Below are positions 17,558 through 29,583 of a stretch of 64,000 nucleotides of DNA, piece after piece. The translations under genes were made by a program, and so were the position numbers. Source of the stretch: Dolomedes plantarius (taxonomy: Eukaryota > Arthropoda > Arachnida > Araneae > Dolomedidae). The notes beneath the pieces are model-generated. The model saw nothing but the letters and a program-made list of their open reading frames with translations. It did not search any database and was not told the DNA's origin. The first letter of the stretch is position 1. The number at the start of each line of letters is the position of its first letter. The DNA lies in contig OU015491.1 in NCBI GenBank assembly GCA_907164885.2, forward strand, positions 113,838,194-113,902,193, written 5' to 3'.

Positions 17558-18781
17558 CAGAGGGTCGTTCGCACTTTATGGAAACAATTTTGTAATTAAT
17601 TTTTAACGTTTGCATTTTGTGATAAAAATTTGCAAACTTTAGATTAATCGTCTGTTCCTGTTTTGTTTTGATTGGAATGTAAAATAAAAGATTTATTTTC
17701 AAAATGGCTCCAAAAATTGATAGATGGCTTGAAGATTACGTAAATGCGCTATTACAGGCGAAAAATTCGTATCAACAAACTATAAAGCGGTGCAAAAAAC
17801 GCGGTTATGGCATTTCATAAAAAAATTATTTATAATATATTAAATCTGAAAGGAAATAAAACGTGTAACTGAAAGTAAAATTGAAAACATGACCGCGAAA
17901 CCTCATCCTAAGATTGCTCGAACGCAAGTAAATATCAATAAAGTGAAGTCTCTGATACTAAAAGACTCAAAGATCCATTGCATCGAAACTAGGAATGTCT
18001 TTTGGCACTGTAAGTAAAATCATTCATAAAGATTTGAAGTTAAAAAAAGATGTTTAAACTTAACGTTCGCCTGTTTTTGCCAAAGCATATTTCTGAAAGA
18101 AAAACATATTGTAGAAACTTATATGAAAAACTCCTGCTGAAAAATGGAAACTTGTGGTAACACTCGATGAGGCATGAGTGTATTTAAGTGATTGTAGTAA
18201 AGAAAAGGTCAATTTTCTATTGCTCAACTGATGGGAATGACCGTACAAAATGGTTTCATCAGTGTACAGAAAAGTTACCAAAGGGATTCATGATTGGTAA
18301 AATGGCAAATTAAAAATAAAAAAGTCTCAAGTAAAGGCCTTATATGTACATTCAAGCCTTATATGGAAAGGACATTGATAAATTTGAGCTTCATATGGAC
18401 AAATCCTCTCGTTACACGTCTAAATCAACTGCCGCTTATTTAGCAAAGAAATAATCAGAAACAGGAATAAAGTGCATTCCATTTAATGAAATAGATGTAA
18501 AATCCCCCGATGCTTCTCCAACGGAGTTTTGCGTTTTCGGTTTATTAAAACGAGGCTTGGGAAAACAGCATCCACGAACACTGAACGGACTTTGGAAAAC
18601 GGTCCAAGAGGAATGGGCTAAAATTAATGTGACAGTACCAAGAAAAAGTTGGCTTACTGAAAATTCGAACTAGAGAGATTATCAAGAACCATGGCTATCA
18701 GATAGAAATAAATTACAAAAAATATGGCATTTATACATAAAACTGAACTACCAAAATCCATAAAGTACAAACGACCTTCTG
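17558..18781 (+). mobile_element. Decayed mariner-like element with both ends
   Basis: The ends CAGA(G/A)GGTCGTT(C/T)G(C/T)ACTTTATGGA are inverted at 17558 and 18781 and flanked by TA at 17556-17557 and 18782-18783. About 28 bases match with four differences. The 1,224-bp interior is a heavily broken transposase gene (next entry). The right end abuts a short TATATATAT run. Confidence 0.85.
17704..18720 (+). pseudogene. Mariner-like transposase, many stops and frameshifts
   Basis: The copy starts with ATGGCTCCAAAAATTGATAG (MAPKIDRW) and shows scattered transposase blocks: CSTDGNDRTKWFHQCTEKLPK near 18222-18285, DIDKFELHMDKSSRYTSKST near 18372-18430, then SPDASPTEFCVFGLLKRG near 18507-18557 and HPRTLNGLWKTVQEEWAK near 18571-18625. 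Numerous in-frame stops and at least several frameshifts rule out function. If HMD is the second catalytic Asp and the E of SPTE the third acidic residue, 41 positions lie between them by my count, one of which is now a stop; that spacing recalls the DD41D branch of mariner-like elements, where the last residue is normally Asp. Confidence 0.8.
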
Positions 18782-18783
18782 TA

Positions 18784-20476
18784 TATATATTTCAGAAAAA
18801 TACTGTAAAGTAAAACACAAAGATATGTGCATAAACCCCAATCAAAAGACTGATTTAATCTCTGATTTTTTTATTCCTAAAAAATAACTAAAAGAGCAAA
18901 TATATCCGATACATTTACTAGTATTTACGCCTGACAGAGCTCTAGTTATTTTTTGCGCCGCTGAAGTAAATTACTTCGTTATTTTTGACTTTTAAATTGC
19001 TTTTTTTCCCTGAAAAGTACTTTTTTTTATCCAGGGTAAAAATTTACTTTGCTGCCTCAAAAAAAAATCTGAAATATAAATTAGATGCCATAAATTTCCT
19101 TTTATACATGCTAGTAGGTAAGTGGTTTTCAATTAAATTTCCGTCAGTTGTAGTCGCTAGTAAAGAAAAAAATGTATAAACAACAAATATGTAATCTATT
19201 TCAGGCTGAAATATCGTATAGTGTGTAAATACTTTTTTCCCAGACATTTTTTAATGCACATTCCAGTTTAAGTGATTATGTTTTCCTCCCATAAAAAGCG
19301 TTTCGGTACATTTGGCAATGATACTCACATGATTGTTTTTGTCGGTTTTTTAAGTTATGTGTGACGTATCACGTTTGATGAAAATCGACCTCTATTTTTT
19401 CTTCTGTATCATACTTTGATTTTTGCTTTTAAATATTGTTCATTTTTTTAATTATTTTCCCACTGGGAATAGTGATGCACTTTTGAAGAACGCGTTAAAT
19501 ATGTAAATAAATCATTTTTGGGTTTTTCATATTTAAATAGTAAAGCATAATTTGTTACATGATCTTATATCGGAACATATTAACTAATATCAAGGTGTCA
19601 TACATGAATACATTATGTTTCACATTATACCACGTTGATAATGGAAGCTTACAAAACCATCTTTCATTTTCGAAAAGAAAATATTTCACAAAAGAAATCA
19701 AAATAGGAAATGCAAAAGTGGGGCATTTGTTTGCTTTATTCCTCAAAAATGTATGTATTTTTAACTTTATGTATAAATATTGAAGTAAAATATTGCAGTA
19801 AAATATGTATAAATATTCTAGTAAAATATTGTAGTTTTATTTTAATTGTGTATGAATGGAGATATTCAATGGAGGTATTCAGTTCGCTGTGCAGTGGTAC
19901 GAAGCTTTTTTTTATTAGAGCTAAATTGATTAGGAATTTCATTGAACAAGAAGTTATTCAAATAACAGCTAAATTTTAACCAAAATCATGCTTTTTATTA
20001 TCGATGAAATTTGTAATTGATGTACCAACATGAAATTAAGCAAGCAAATTATGCCCTCTTTTTAAATCCAATTAATATGGGTAATAAAATTTCTCGGCAG
20101 AGAGAATATCGTTATGCCATCAATAATGAACAAGCTTTCGATGTACCGTTTCATACACGTGCGTTCAAACAGTGACTACTTCTAATAAATTTCTGGACTT
20201 TGGATAGTCTGAAACCTATCAGTAAATTAAAAAGGTGCCGAATTTTCTACGATGGATCGCTTTATTGTTTTCGCGGATAGATTAAATCTTAAAAAAACTG
20301 TTGAACTTTTCAACAATAGGACGAACTTAAGAGTAGGTTTTCTATGGTAATGATATGTCTTTCATGTAGTGATTGAAATCAACATCAGTCACCTTGCCAA
20401 TCACTAGGCTTAAATCGTATTAAAGATTTCTGATATGAAACTGAATGACAAAAAATGAAATTCTTTATGGGCTAAT
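18784..20476. other. AT-rich intergenic DNA, no gene seen
   Basis: Open frames of 63 to 89 codons between 18985 and 19979 overlap one another on both strands and show no motif. A short tandem TAAAATATTG(C/T)AGT-type repeat occurs at 19788-19832. Confidence 0.4.
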
Positions 20477-20736
20477 ATATTCTATGGTAATATGTTATAA
20501 GGGGCTTAAGTCAAAAACAGTGATTTAAATATACCAAGAAATTGGCTTTTATACGAATCGCATAACAATAATTTTGACATGAGTCTTTTGTGCAAAGAAA
20601 TGTACTTTTGTATACAAAATTGATAGACCTAAGCCTTTTATACAAGTCAAAAGATTTCTTTTTTTATCGATACTAACAAATATCTAAAAATCACTTTTTT
20701 TGACTTAAGCCCTTTATACCGGGAACCATAGAATAT
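20477..20736. mobile_element. MITE family M1, copy 1
   Basis: A 260-bp element with long inverted ends: ATATTCTATGG, then GGTATAAAGGGCTTAAGTC and AAAACAGTGATTTA on both sides. The interior continues as imperfect inverted repeats, so a transcript could fold back. No coding frame. Related copies are at 32143-32382 and 54971-55377; the interior of this copy matches the last one in reverse complement. Confidence 0.8.
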
Positions 20737-21025
20737 CTTTAAAATAATCCCTAAAGAATTTCTGAGGCATATTTATGCAGGAAATTATAGAAATAGAAAT
20801 CATTAGTTCTTAAATTCCTAAATATCTGTAAGTTATTTTAGAATCAAATCAAAATCGAAAAAAAAGCCTGCTTCAAAGACAAATTTATATTCTTTTGTTT
20901 TGTTTCCTTCACGATATGTATGCACATATATGAAATCAAAATTAAGCTTAAATGATATTACTTTAGCTGAACTATTTTATCGTCAAATATTTTTATTTGA
21001 ATGATACATCTTTGTTTTACCTTAA

Positions 21026-21759
21026 GGTGACTGACTGCTACATTCGGAGCCAATTTTTAAAAAAATAATTTTTAAAGGATTTTTTTGTCTTTTATGGTAA
21101 AATTACACTTAAAAATTAAAAAAGGAACAAAAACTTACGTTTAAATACCATACTTTGTCATAAATTGGTCAATCTGAACTAATTTTTAATGAAATTTAGC
21201 TAAAACATCTATTACTCTTCACAAAATCCTACTGTTACTGTTTTAATTTCTTTCTCACACATAATACATATGACAGTTATCTTCAAAAAGACCCACAATC
21301 TAAGAGAAATTTTAAAATGCAAAAATAATACACACAATTTTATGTTCCAATACGAAAATTTTCCCCGATTCGTAATTCCTTTCCTTATAAAAAAAGCCCC
21401 AAATAAAAAACTATTTATTGTACATCAATTATTGTAAGTAATTTCATTAACAATAGCATCTAAAACATTTCCTGAAAATTTTATCAAAGTATATACATTA
21501 TTATGTGAGTTATCATGATAACGATAGAGATTAGTGCTAAAAAACTTAATTCTGAGAAAAACGCATTTAAAGTTGTTTGTCACTTCAATTTTATACAGCA
21601 GATTTTTTAAAAAATTAGCTATAACTCTGCTTCTAATTGATGTAGAATGAAAATCAAAACTGTTTTTAAAAGAGAGAAGATTGAATTACACGATTCTTAC
21701 AAAATAATGAAATTGACCAAAATAGTCCAAAAATGACATTTTCAACGTAGGCAGTCACC
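21026..21759. mobile_element. Non-coding element bounded by TTAA (piggyBac-like MITE)
   Basis: The ends are GGTGACTG on the left and CAGTCACC on the right, with intact TTAA at 21022-21025 and 21760-21763. Inward the inverted similarity continues imperfectly (CTACATT against CTACGTT). The 734-bp interior has no coding frame. A TTAA duplication is the hallmark of piggyBac-type integration, so a non-autonomous relative is the best guess; a shared family with 53374-54087 is possible. Confidence 0.65.
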
Positions 21760-21763
21760 TTAA

Positions 21764-22654
21764 GACATATTTAATTGATTCGTTGATACTTCAGCATCAG
21801 ATTTAAGCATGACATATACAGACCTTTTTAGCATATAGAGATAGTAAATTTGTAAAAAAAATATCTTATGAAGGAAAAGTATTATAAAAAAAGCAATCAC
21901 TAACAAATAGCAGATGCATGTGTAGAGACATTTTTGAAATCGATTTTGTTTAAAACTAAAATAATATTACAGATGTTATAAATATTATTAATGAATAAAT
22001 GTTGAAGTCAAATATTTCCCATGACAAAAAAAAGCCATATTTTCTAAAATTTCAGCAAATAGTATTAAAAAAAATTGTCCCGGCATCCTAAAAATTCTAA
22101 AAGGCAACATTATAAAACATGGTTTCACGTTTTCAAACAAACATTCATTTTCGTTTAAAATTAACAAAGCTTTTAACCCCTTTTATTTTCTCTTGGGTTT
22201 CTTCTGACTAATCTATATACGCTTAAAATAAATTACATTTTAGCACATCCTGTCTTAATAAATCTTGCCGAATGAATCATCACAAAGTGCAAAAACTTAT
22301 CTGTCCTTCCATTTTCTAAAAATAAGATGTAAAATGTAAGCCAAAAAAACTTTCACCTGTCAAGTAAAACGAAATATGACGTTACTCCAAAGCAATAAAT
22401 CACTCAATTCACTAATTAAAAAAAGAAACGGAGCTGTCATCCGACTCTCTGAAAATTAATCATAAAAACACGACAAAGATATTAAGGTAAAAAGTTTTAG
22501 CTAAAATTAGTATTCTGTATATGCTCCCAGCCTCTTCTGGACATCCAGTGAACAAATTACCATTAAATTCTTCGCAAGAACAGCAAAAGGCAACATCGCG
22601 GCAACAACGTTTCTCTAATACGATGATAATTAGATGCGACAGAACATAATCACG
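21764..22654. other. Intergenic DNA, no gene seen
   Basis: An 82-codon minus-strand frame at 22460-22708 runs into the tandem array that follows and has no recognisable motif. Confidence 0.4.
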
Positions 22655-23423
22655 GTCTTGTACGACGATGCTTATGCACCTAAAGAAGATTGTATGGAAA
22701 GTAATCACTTAGGAGCTTCTTGTAAACAATGATGTTGCATTTTTGCGGCAGAATCGCCGATGTAATGATTAAGTCCGGATAGAAAGAAGATGTAACTTCA
22801 GTGTGTTAATGAAGAAAGTGGTATGTAGATAATAAATTAAGGTTAGCATTTTTTAGTGCCCGATTAAATGAGTGTGATTATGGGGGGTTTCTTTCCCTTG
22901 ATGTTAATAGCGAGCAATCAATTCGATGGAGGGGTACGTGTTAAGTATCGCTCTTGCTGTTTTTGAATGGGAGTTTTTATAATCTCGTGATGTGGTAGAA
23001 TGAGGATTGGTATTGCCACACTAACCACGTGAATTATAAATATTTTATGCACCTTTTATTTTGGAGGCAGTAGAATTAAAGATAATATAGGTTTCCTTTT
23101 TCTATTACTACTTAAAGTGAAACTTTCATATATTATATTTTAAATGCTGGAAACAATAACGTTAAACCAAAAGAATCCGATACAAGGAAAATTTCTTTAC
23201 GAAGATTATTGCATTTATGCACATATAAACACACTCACACACATACATATATTTATATAGATAAAAAGAAAACAAATTCCTGTCTGTTTGATCTCACTGA
23301 AATTCTGCACTTGTTTAACAATATGCAAAAAATTTCGTAAGAGAGAGAGAGATAGTTACATACGAGACACATTATATAATTTGGAGTACCAACGCATACA
23401 GACAGATTAATATTTTACATCAA

Positions 23424-23445
23424 TATCTATCTATCTATCTATCTA

Positions 23446-23499
<54 letters not shown>

Positions 23500-23545
23500 T
23501 GAAGATAGATAGCTAGCTAGATAGATAGATAGATAGTTAAGTAGA
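23424..23545. repeat. Compound (CTAT)n(TA)n(GA)n(GATA)n microsatellite
   Basis: A CTAT run, a TA run, a GA run and a GATA run follow one another; the CTAT and GATA arms are mutually complementary and could form a long cruciform or hairpin. It lies in the variable second half of the first unit of the triplication. Confidence 0.9.
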
Positions 23546-24356
23546 TAGATATGTTATACAACTGTGTATGCGTGTTTGTATTCATAGTATCCATTAAGCA
23601 TATCCAAGGTACAAGCTCTTGTACGATAACACTTTTGCAGCTAAAGAAGATTGTACGGAAAGTAGTCACTTAGGAGCTTCTTGTATACAATGATGTTGCA
23701 TTTTTGCAGCAAAATTTCCGATGTAATAATTATTAAGTCCGGATAGAAAGAAGATTTAACTTCAGTGTGTTAATGAAGAAAGTGGTATGTCGATAATAAA
23801 TTAAGGTTAGCATCTTTTAGTGCCCGATTAAATGAGTGTGATTATGGGAGTTTCTTTCCCTTGTTGTTAATAGCTTGCAATCAATTCGGTGGAGGGGTAC
23901 GTCTTAAGTATCGTTCTTGCTGTTTTTGAATGGGAATTTTTATAATCTCGTGATGTGGTAGAATGAGGATTGGTATTGCCACACTAACCACGTGAATTAC
24001 AAATATTTTATGCACGTTCTTTTTTTAAGCAGTAGAAATAATGCTAATATGGGTCTCCATCGTTTTTTACTACTACTTAAAGTGAAACATTCATATATTA
24101 TATTTTAAATCCTGATACAAGTAATGTTAAATTAAACGAATCCGATGCAAGGAAAATTTCTTTTTGAATATTATTGCATTTATACACATATAAACACACT
24201 CACAGATATACATATATTTATATGTATATATAAATAGAAAACAAATTCCTGTCTGTTTGATCTCTCTGAAATTCTCGACCTGTTCAACAACATGCAACAA
24301 ATTTCGTAACAGATAGACAAAGAGAGAGAGAAAGAGCATACATACGTGCCACATTA

Positions 24357-24359
24357 TAA

Positions 24360-24393
<34 letters not shown>

Positions 24394-24399
24394 CATATT

Positions 24400-24431
<32 letters not shown>
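24357..24431. repeat. (TA)n and (GA)n microsatellite
   Basis: The counterpart of the compound microsatellite in the second unit of the triplication, shorter and without the GATA arm. Confidence 0.85.
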
Positions 24432-25453
24432 TGTTATACGGGTGTGTGTGTGTGTCTGTATTATTAGAAATCCAGTATGCTCATCCCAGATATAAGCTTT
24501 GTACAATAATGCTTTTGCAGATCAAGATCATTGTTTGGAAAGCAATCACTTAGGAGCTTCTGGTAAACAATAATGTTGCCTTTTTCTGACAGAATCGCCA
24601 ATTCAATGATTAAATCCGGATAGACAGAAGATGTAAATTCAGTGTGTGAATGAAGAAAGTGGTATGTAGATAATAAATTAAGGTTAGTATTTTTTAGTGC
24701 CCGATTAAATGAGTGTGATTATGGGGTTTTCTTTTCCTTGATGTTAATAGCGAGTAATCAGTTCGGTGGAGGATATGTGTTAATTATCGCTCTTGCTGTT
24801 TTTGAATGGGAGTTCTTATAATACCGTGATGAGGTAGAATGGGGAGTTTTATTGCCACACTAACTGTGTGAATTATAAATATTTTATGCTCCTTTCATTT
24901 TGGAAGCAGAAGAATTAATGATAATATGGGTGTATCTTTTTTATTACTACTTAAAGTGAAAGATTGATATATTATGTTTTAAATGCTGGTAAAAATAATG
25001 TTGAATTAAATACTGTAATAGCAGGAAAATTTATTTGTGAAGATTATCGCATTTGAATACATACGCACTCACATACAGATAGAGATATAAATAGATTAAA
25101 AAAAATCTGCCTCTTTGATCTTCTTGACATGTGTGTGTATGTATGTACGTATGTATTGATTTTATCCATTATGCACATGTAAAGTATAATCACTAATAAT
25201 AATAATAAAAATGTAGTGACCATTACATATGCTGCGTGAAAAAACCTACGCACCAGTCGCTATGCAATAATAGCGACAAATATAAACTCGAAGTTTATGT
25301 TAGATAGGTGAATATAGGCCTCTTTCGAGAATTCTTTTTGGAGCTCTTATAATTAATATTTTTCTTGATGAAGGGAATTTTACATTTTGTATCAAGCTAT
25401 TTTTACCAAACATTAAGCAATCAAACATCTCTGTTACAATATTAGCAGATACC

Positions 25454-25936
25454 ATGTTCCAAGAATTAGAAATGATCCTCATATTTCTTTCCCGAGGGAA
25501 ATTTCCCCTTTTTTTAAAAAAAATTAAAACAGCACGAAACGTGCTGCATTATATAAATTGGAGTGCTAATGCATACAGACATATAATTTGTACAGTAAAA
25601 TCTGTCTCTAATGATATTCGTAAAAACAAGAAATCTCCAGTCTATGACGATAATTTCAGCCATATAATCACTAATAGAAGTATTCCTATAGAACTAATGG
25701 ATATGGAATTTGTCTATAAATGTTATTTGTTTTCAAACCAACGTGTATGCAATAATAATTCTTCACTTTTGAAATCGATTTTAAACTTGGGGTTTGTGCT
25801 ATTGCTCAGGCTTTTCAAAGCAGCAAAAAAATTAGCTATACATAGTGCTTACAATATTATGAACAACTGCAGTTGTTGTGGTAAAGAGACTAAATTTCCT
25901 ACTTTTAGGGCAAATGAGGTACTAGTCCTTTTATAA
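25454..25936 (+). CDS. Unrecognised 160-codon open frame
   Basis: The longest open frame in the window that is neither microsatellite nor recognised transposon. The product would be basic and Lys/Asn/Ser-rich, with a hydrophobic stretch around residues 105-120 (LNLGFVLLLRLF) and a late Cys pair, CSCCGKE, near residues 139-145. I do not recognise it. There is no clear TATA box, no repeated copy and no splice context that I can defend. In such AT-rich DNA a chance frame of this length is uncommon but possible over 64 kb and six frames. Confidence 0.15.
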   Translation: MFQELEMILIFLSRGKFPLFLKKIKTARNVLHYINWSANAYRHIICTVKSVSNDIRKNKKSPVYDDNFSHIITNRSIPIELMDMEFVYKCYLFSNQRVCNNNSSLLKSILNLGFVLLLRLFKAAKKLAIHSAYNIMNNCSCCGKETKFPTFRANEVLVLL

Positions 25937-26640
25937 CCCTATGACTAAAGCCACTTTTATCCACTCTAGATGCTAAAAATGACCTGTCTAAATATGTTCA
26001 TTATTTGAATTCCGCATACCTCGGGGGTATCGGCAAGTCCACCGGATTGTTTGAAATTTAGATAATTTGCAGCAAATGTTATTTCCTGATTTCTTAACCT
26101 GATACCCAATGTAGCCAGTTAAGTGTAGTGCTAGAAAATTTAACCGTCTTAGCATGATCATAATCAAATAGTCATTTCAATTCATATGAAATGGTTCTGG
26201 CTGTTTGTTACGTAAATACAATTTGACCTTTTTTGTATGTAATGTGTATTTGCATGACTGTAAAGCTATGATTTTTTTTTTTTAATTTTTCAATCAAAAA
26301 TGTCGTTTGCGATTTTAATTTCATCATCATTCAAATGTAATTACCTGTTGACAGAACAACAGTAAGACTATTCGCATGATACTTGTTTGAACTAAAGTTA
26401 GGTACTTTTACGTTAATGTAAGTTTTACATGAAGGCCTTATTTGAATAGTGGTCCAACTCCTTTCTTTTTCATTTTAAGACACAGAAACTTAAAGATGCT
26501 ATGTACTAAGAAAAGAAACTGTATTTCCCTTTTCCTCTTCTTGCAGACTCTTGTGGTGGGAGGAGTCCAGTTGACAGTTCCAGAATTCCACCCCCCTTAG
26601 GATTGATATTTTGAGGGATTGTAATGGCTTTCTCTCTATA
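25937..26640. other. AT-rich intergenic DNA, no gene seen
   Basis: No element ends or conserved frames. A GC-richer patch at 26540-26670 carries C and G runs without a recognised identity. Confidence 0.4.
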
Positions 26641-26694
26641 GGGGGGTTAAGCGCTGCCCCCAAATTTTTTATTTAAAATATATTTTTGTCAACT

Positions 26695-27055
26695 ATTTAC
26701 AGGTACATAAATGCTGATAATCAAATAAAATTGGTATTGTCAGATAGCCTGAACTTTTCTACAAAGCGCTACAGGATTCATTTTATGAAATTCGTCCACC
26801 GAAGGAATTTATGAGCGTTTAAAATACACTAAACCAGATTTTTCCCCGAATAATTTAAATTTTAAAATATTAATTACATTTTAAAAAAACGAAAAATGTA
26901 CACGAATGTAAAATTTATTTCTCTATGATGGAGTACAATTTTTTAGAAAAAATCTTTGAATTCAAGTCGGCAATCCGTGGATAAATTTTCTCCATAGGTT
27001 CACATTGAGGTGAGCGATTCCAATGGGGTTAGTACATAACAGTCTTAAAGTCTAA
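26695..27055 (+). repeat. Repeat family C, copy 1
   Basis: The segment matches 28999-29330 plus 31125-31217, the latter two being one copy split by insertions. Shared blocks include ACATAAATGCTGATAATC, CAGATAG(A/C)CTGAACTTTT and TTTTCTCCATAGGTT(A/C)ACATT. The right end reads GGTTAGTACATAACAGTCTT; its inverted partner survives only in copy 2. No coding frame. Confidence 0.7.
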
Positions 27056-27065
27056 GGGGTGCTGA

Positions 27066-28998
27066 GAAATGACTGCTGCAGTCTTATTTGCAATACCCTC
27101 TAGCTGACAGCAGAAATAATCTGGAGTTGTACCAGTTTAAAAATAAGATTGAAATGACTTGTATGAACATAAAATGTGAGGCTAACTACATTTTTTTAAA
27201 GGGAAGTTCAACTACTATTCAATTAATGTCTTCACATAACATCTTTCAATAGTAATTTCAATTACAGAATTATTTTCAAACTTGTCCGTGAACAGTCTAC
27301 AACGATAATTCTTCCCTGCCTCTAGAACACTGTTAATAAAGGAAAATAACTCTGTATTACTGTTATATTTCTGTACATGAGTCATAAATCGCTTTCTCTT
27401 CCAGTGATTTGGGACTTAACATCTCGAAAATAATCCGTATTTATTTTAACTGCGCGAATTAATTCTTTACATGAGAAGCAATAAAATTATCATCCACTAC
27501 TCCAGTATTGTCATTCAAATATAAACATATTTTTTCCAGCTATAAATATGTGTATACAACCTTCTGGATGTCTCCAAACTTGCTTCCTATTCTCAATGGG
27601 GGCAGATATTTTACCAAACTCGTTTACGTCAATTATGTTTCCTAAGTAGTGTGGGATAAGAGACAGCCGTCAATGCTGCGACATAATGGGTGGATAATTA
27701 GGCAAGAATGAAGTTAATCTCGGCTGTATACAAGGCCTGAATACACAAAAGGGGGATTTACGACGCGTAATTATACCAGGAAGATAGGCGCTTTTGTCTG
27801 GGCCGAAACATTCAATATTTGATGATATTATTAAAGAAACTCTTTTATTGAGGGAATGCGAAACTAACGTAGTTATGTCGCTACGTTTCAGATGTAACTG
27901 GGAAGGGAGAGATGAAATGATTTCAAAGCATTTCGGATTGGAAAATAAAGTGTTACTCTTTCATATTTTTGTGTATTCATTTAGACGACAGTTTTCAATA
28001 CATATTTTCGCGAAAAAATCCCATTTTCAAAATATTTTTTTAAATGTAACTGTATTCAAAATGCATGTTTAAAACACGAACCTCAGCATGTAACAAACGA
28101 TGGGAAACAGTCAAAATTAAATAATAGGACAAAAGGAAAATATTACAGGAAATAATAATTTTCCCCAAATAAAACTGTCAAAACTTAGAAGCAAAAAAGT
28201 CTTCAAAGAAAAGAATCAAGAACCATTGGAATGGTTTTACCTTGTTAGAACGATATCTTTAAAATAATTGTACTTAATATAGATACTTTTTGTTGCGTTT
28301 ATTCTCAATATTTCCTATCGTACCTTTTAGAATTTCATTACTTAAATAACAATCTATTTTTACTACACAACTTGTTTATCTTAGTTGATAATTATCTTAG
28401 TTACAAACTGAAATCAAATGCTCAAGAAGATAGTTTTAAAACATATCATTTATAAGAAACGATTCTCTCGCTTTCAAACACTCAGAAAAGTAAATAAATA
28501 AATAAGTAAATAAGCATTTATTGTTGAATAAAGCATACGTAAATATTGAAGAAAAAATATGTTTTGTTTAACGTCAGATATTTTAATAACTAGATGATCT
28601 TAAAGAAGAGTTAGATTGCAGTTCATTCTGTTTAAAATAATTAATCCCGATGTCAAATGACTATATTTTGTAAATTTCACTAATAAAGATTTATTAAAAA
28701 TGCATGAAATTTAAGATACACCAACAAAGTTTTGACCCTCAAATTACAAGGCCTCTAAGTGACTCCCCTTGGTCACAGGAACGGTGTTGAACTCATCGTT
28801 AAATTCCAGCAATACAATCACTTCCTTGTCCCTCATCACTCTCCTATTGTCGTAGACGTTTGCATCTGATCGGAGTATGCTTTAAACTTGCGGTTCCTGT
28901 CTAATTAGCTCTCGTGTAGCAAAAGATGACGTAACTCTCCCAAACCAACGCAGGTCAACTACACATTATTCACTCTATAACAATAACACGGATATTTA
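27066..28998. other. Intergenic DNA, no gene identified
   Basis: A 92-codon frame at 27794-28072 has no recognisable motif. GC-richer patches at 27580-27790 and 28730-28960 could be old exons or element remnants, but nothing supports either reading. Confidence 0.4.
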
Positions 28999-29501
28999 AA
29001 GGCTGTTGGGTACTAACCCTATTGGACTCGCTCACCTCAATGTTAACCTGCGGGGGGAATTTACCTCTTCTTTACACCTACATAAATGCTGATAATCCGT
29101 TAAAAATAGTATTTTCAGATAGACTGAACTTTTTTGCACCTTGCAACAGGAATCATTTTATAAATTTCGTCCACGTTTTGAACGCACTATATGTGATTGT
29201 TCTCCCGAATATTTTAAATTATAAGACATTATTTGCATTTTTTTTGTCCCCAAAATATCCACAGGTGTAAAATATCTTTCTCCATTATGGAATACAGTAA
29301 ATGAATATATATATATATTTATGTTTAAAAAATATATATATATATATATACAGTGCTGGTCACTGTAAATGCAACACCCTGAAGGAAACATGCAAATAAC
29401 ATGAAATTTACAACATGAATTAGCGGAAGTGAGATATGCAAATGAATAGAATTTCAGCGCAGACGCACATCACGCGCGCCTGTGGCGCCACTTCAAAGCG
29501 C

Positions 29502-29508
29502 TATTTAA
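29502..29508 (+). promoter_or_regulatory. Possible TATA box of the second Tc1 element
   Basis: TATTTAA sits about 75 bases before the transposase start at 29584, comparable to the TATA position in the first element. It is a weak match. Confidence 0.3.
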
Positions 29509-29583
29509 GGCTTAGAGATTTCGACGATTTCAAGTTCGGCAATTGTGTTTTTCTTGTGGTTTTTAAAAAAAAAACGATCAATT

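Larger units (their letters stand above)
22655..25200 (+). repeat. Tandem triplication of a 0.88-0.97 kb unit
   Basis: Three head-to-tail units begin near 22655, 23617 and 24495. Anchors inside them align: CACTTAGGAGCTTCT at about 22707, 23668 and 24547; GTGCCCGATTAAATGAGTGT at about 22856, 23819 and 24698; and CAAATTCCTGTCTGTTTGAT at 23273 and 24244, with a weaker form near 25110. The first ~350 bp of each unit is well conserved; the second half is microsatellite-rich and variable in length. No frame stays open in all three, so this is not a protein gene family. Confidence 0.85.
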
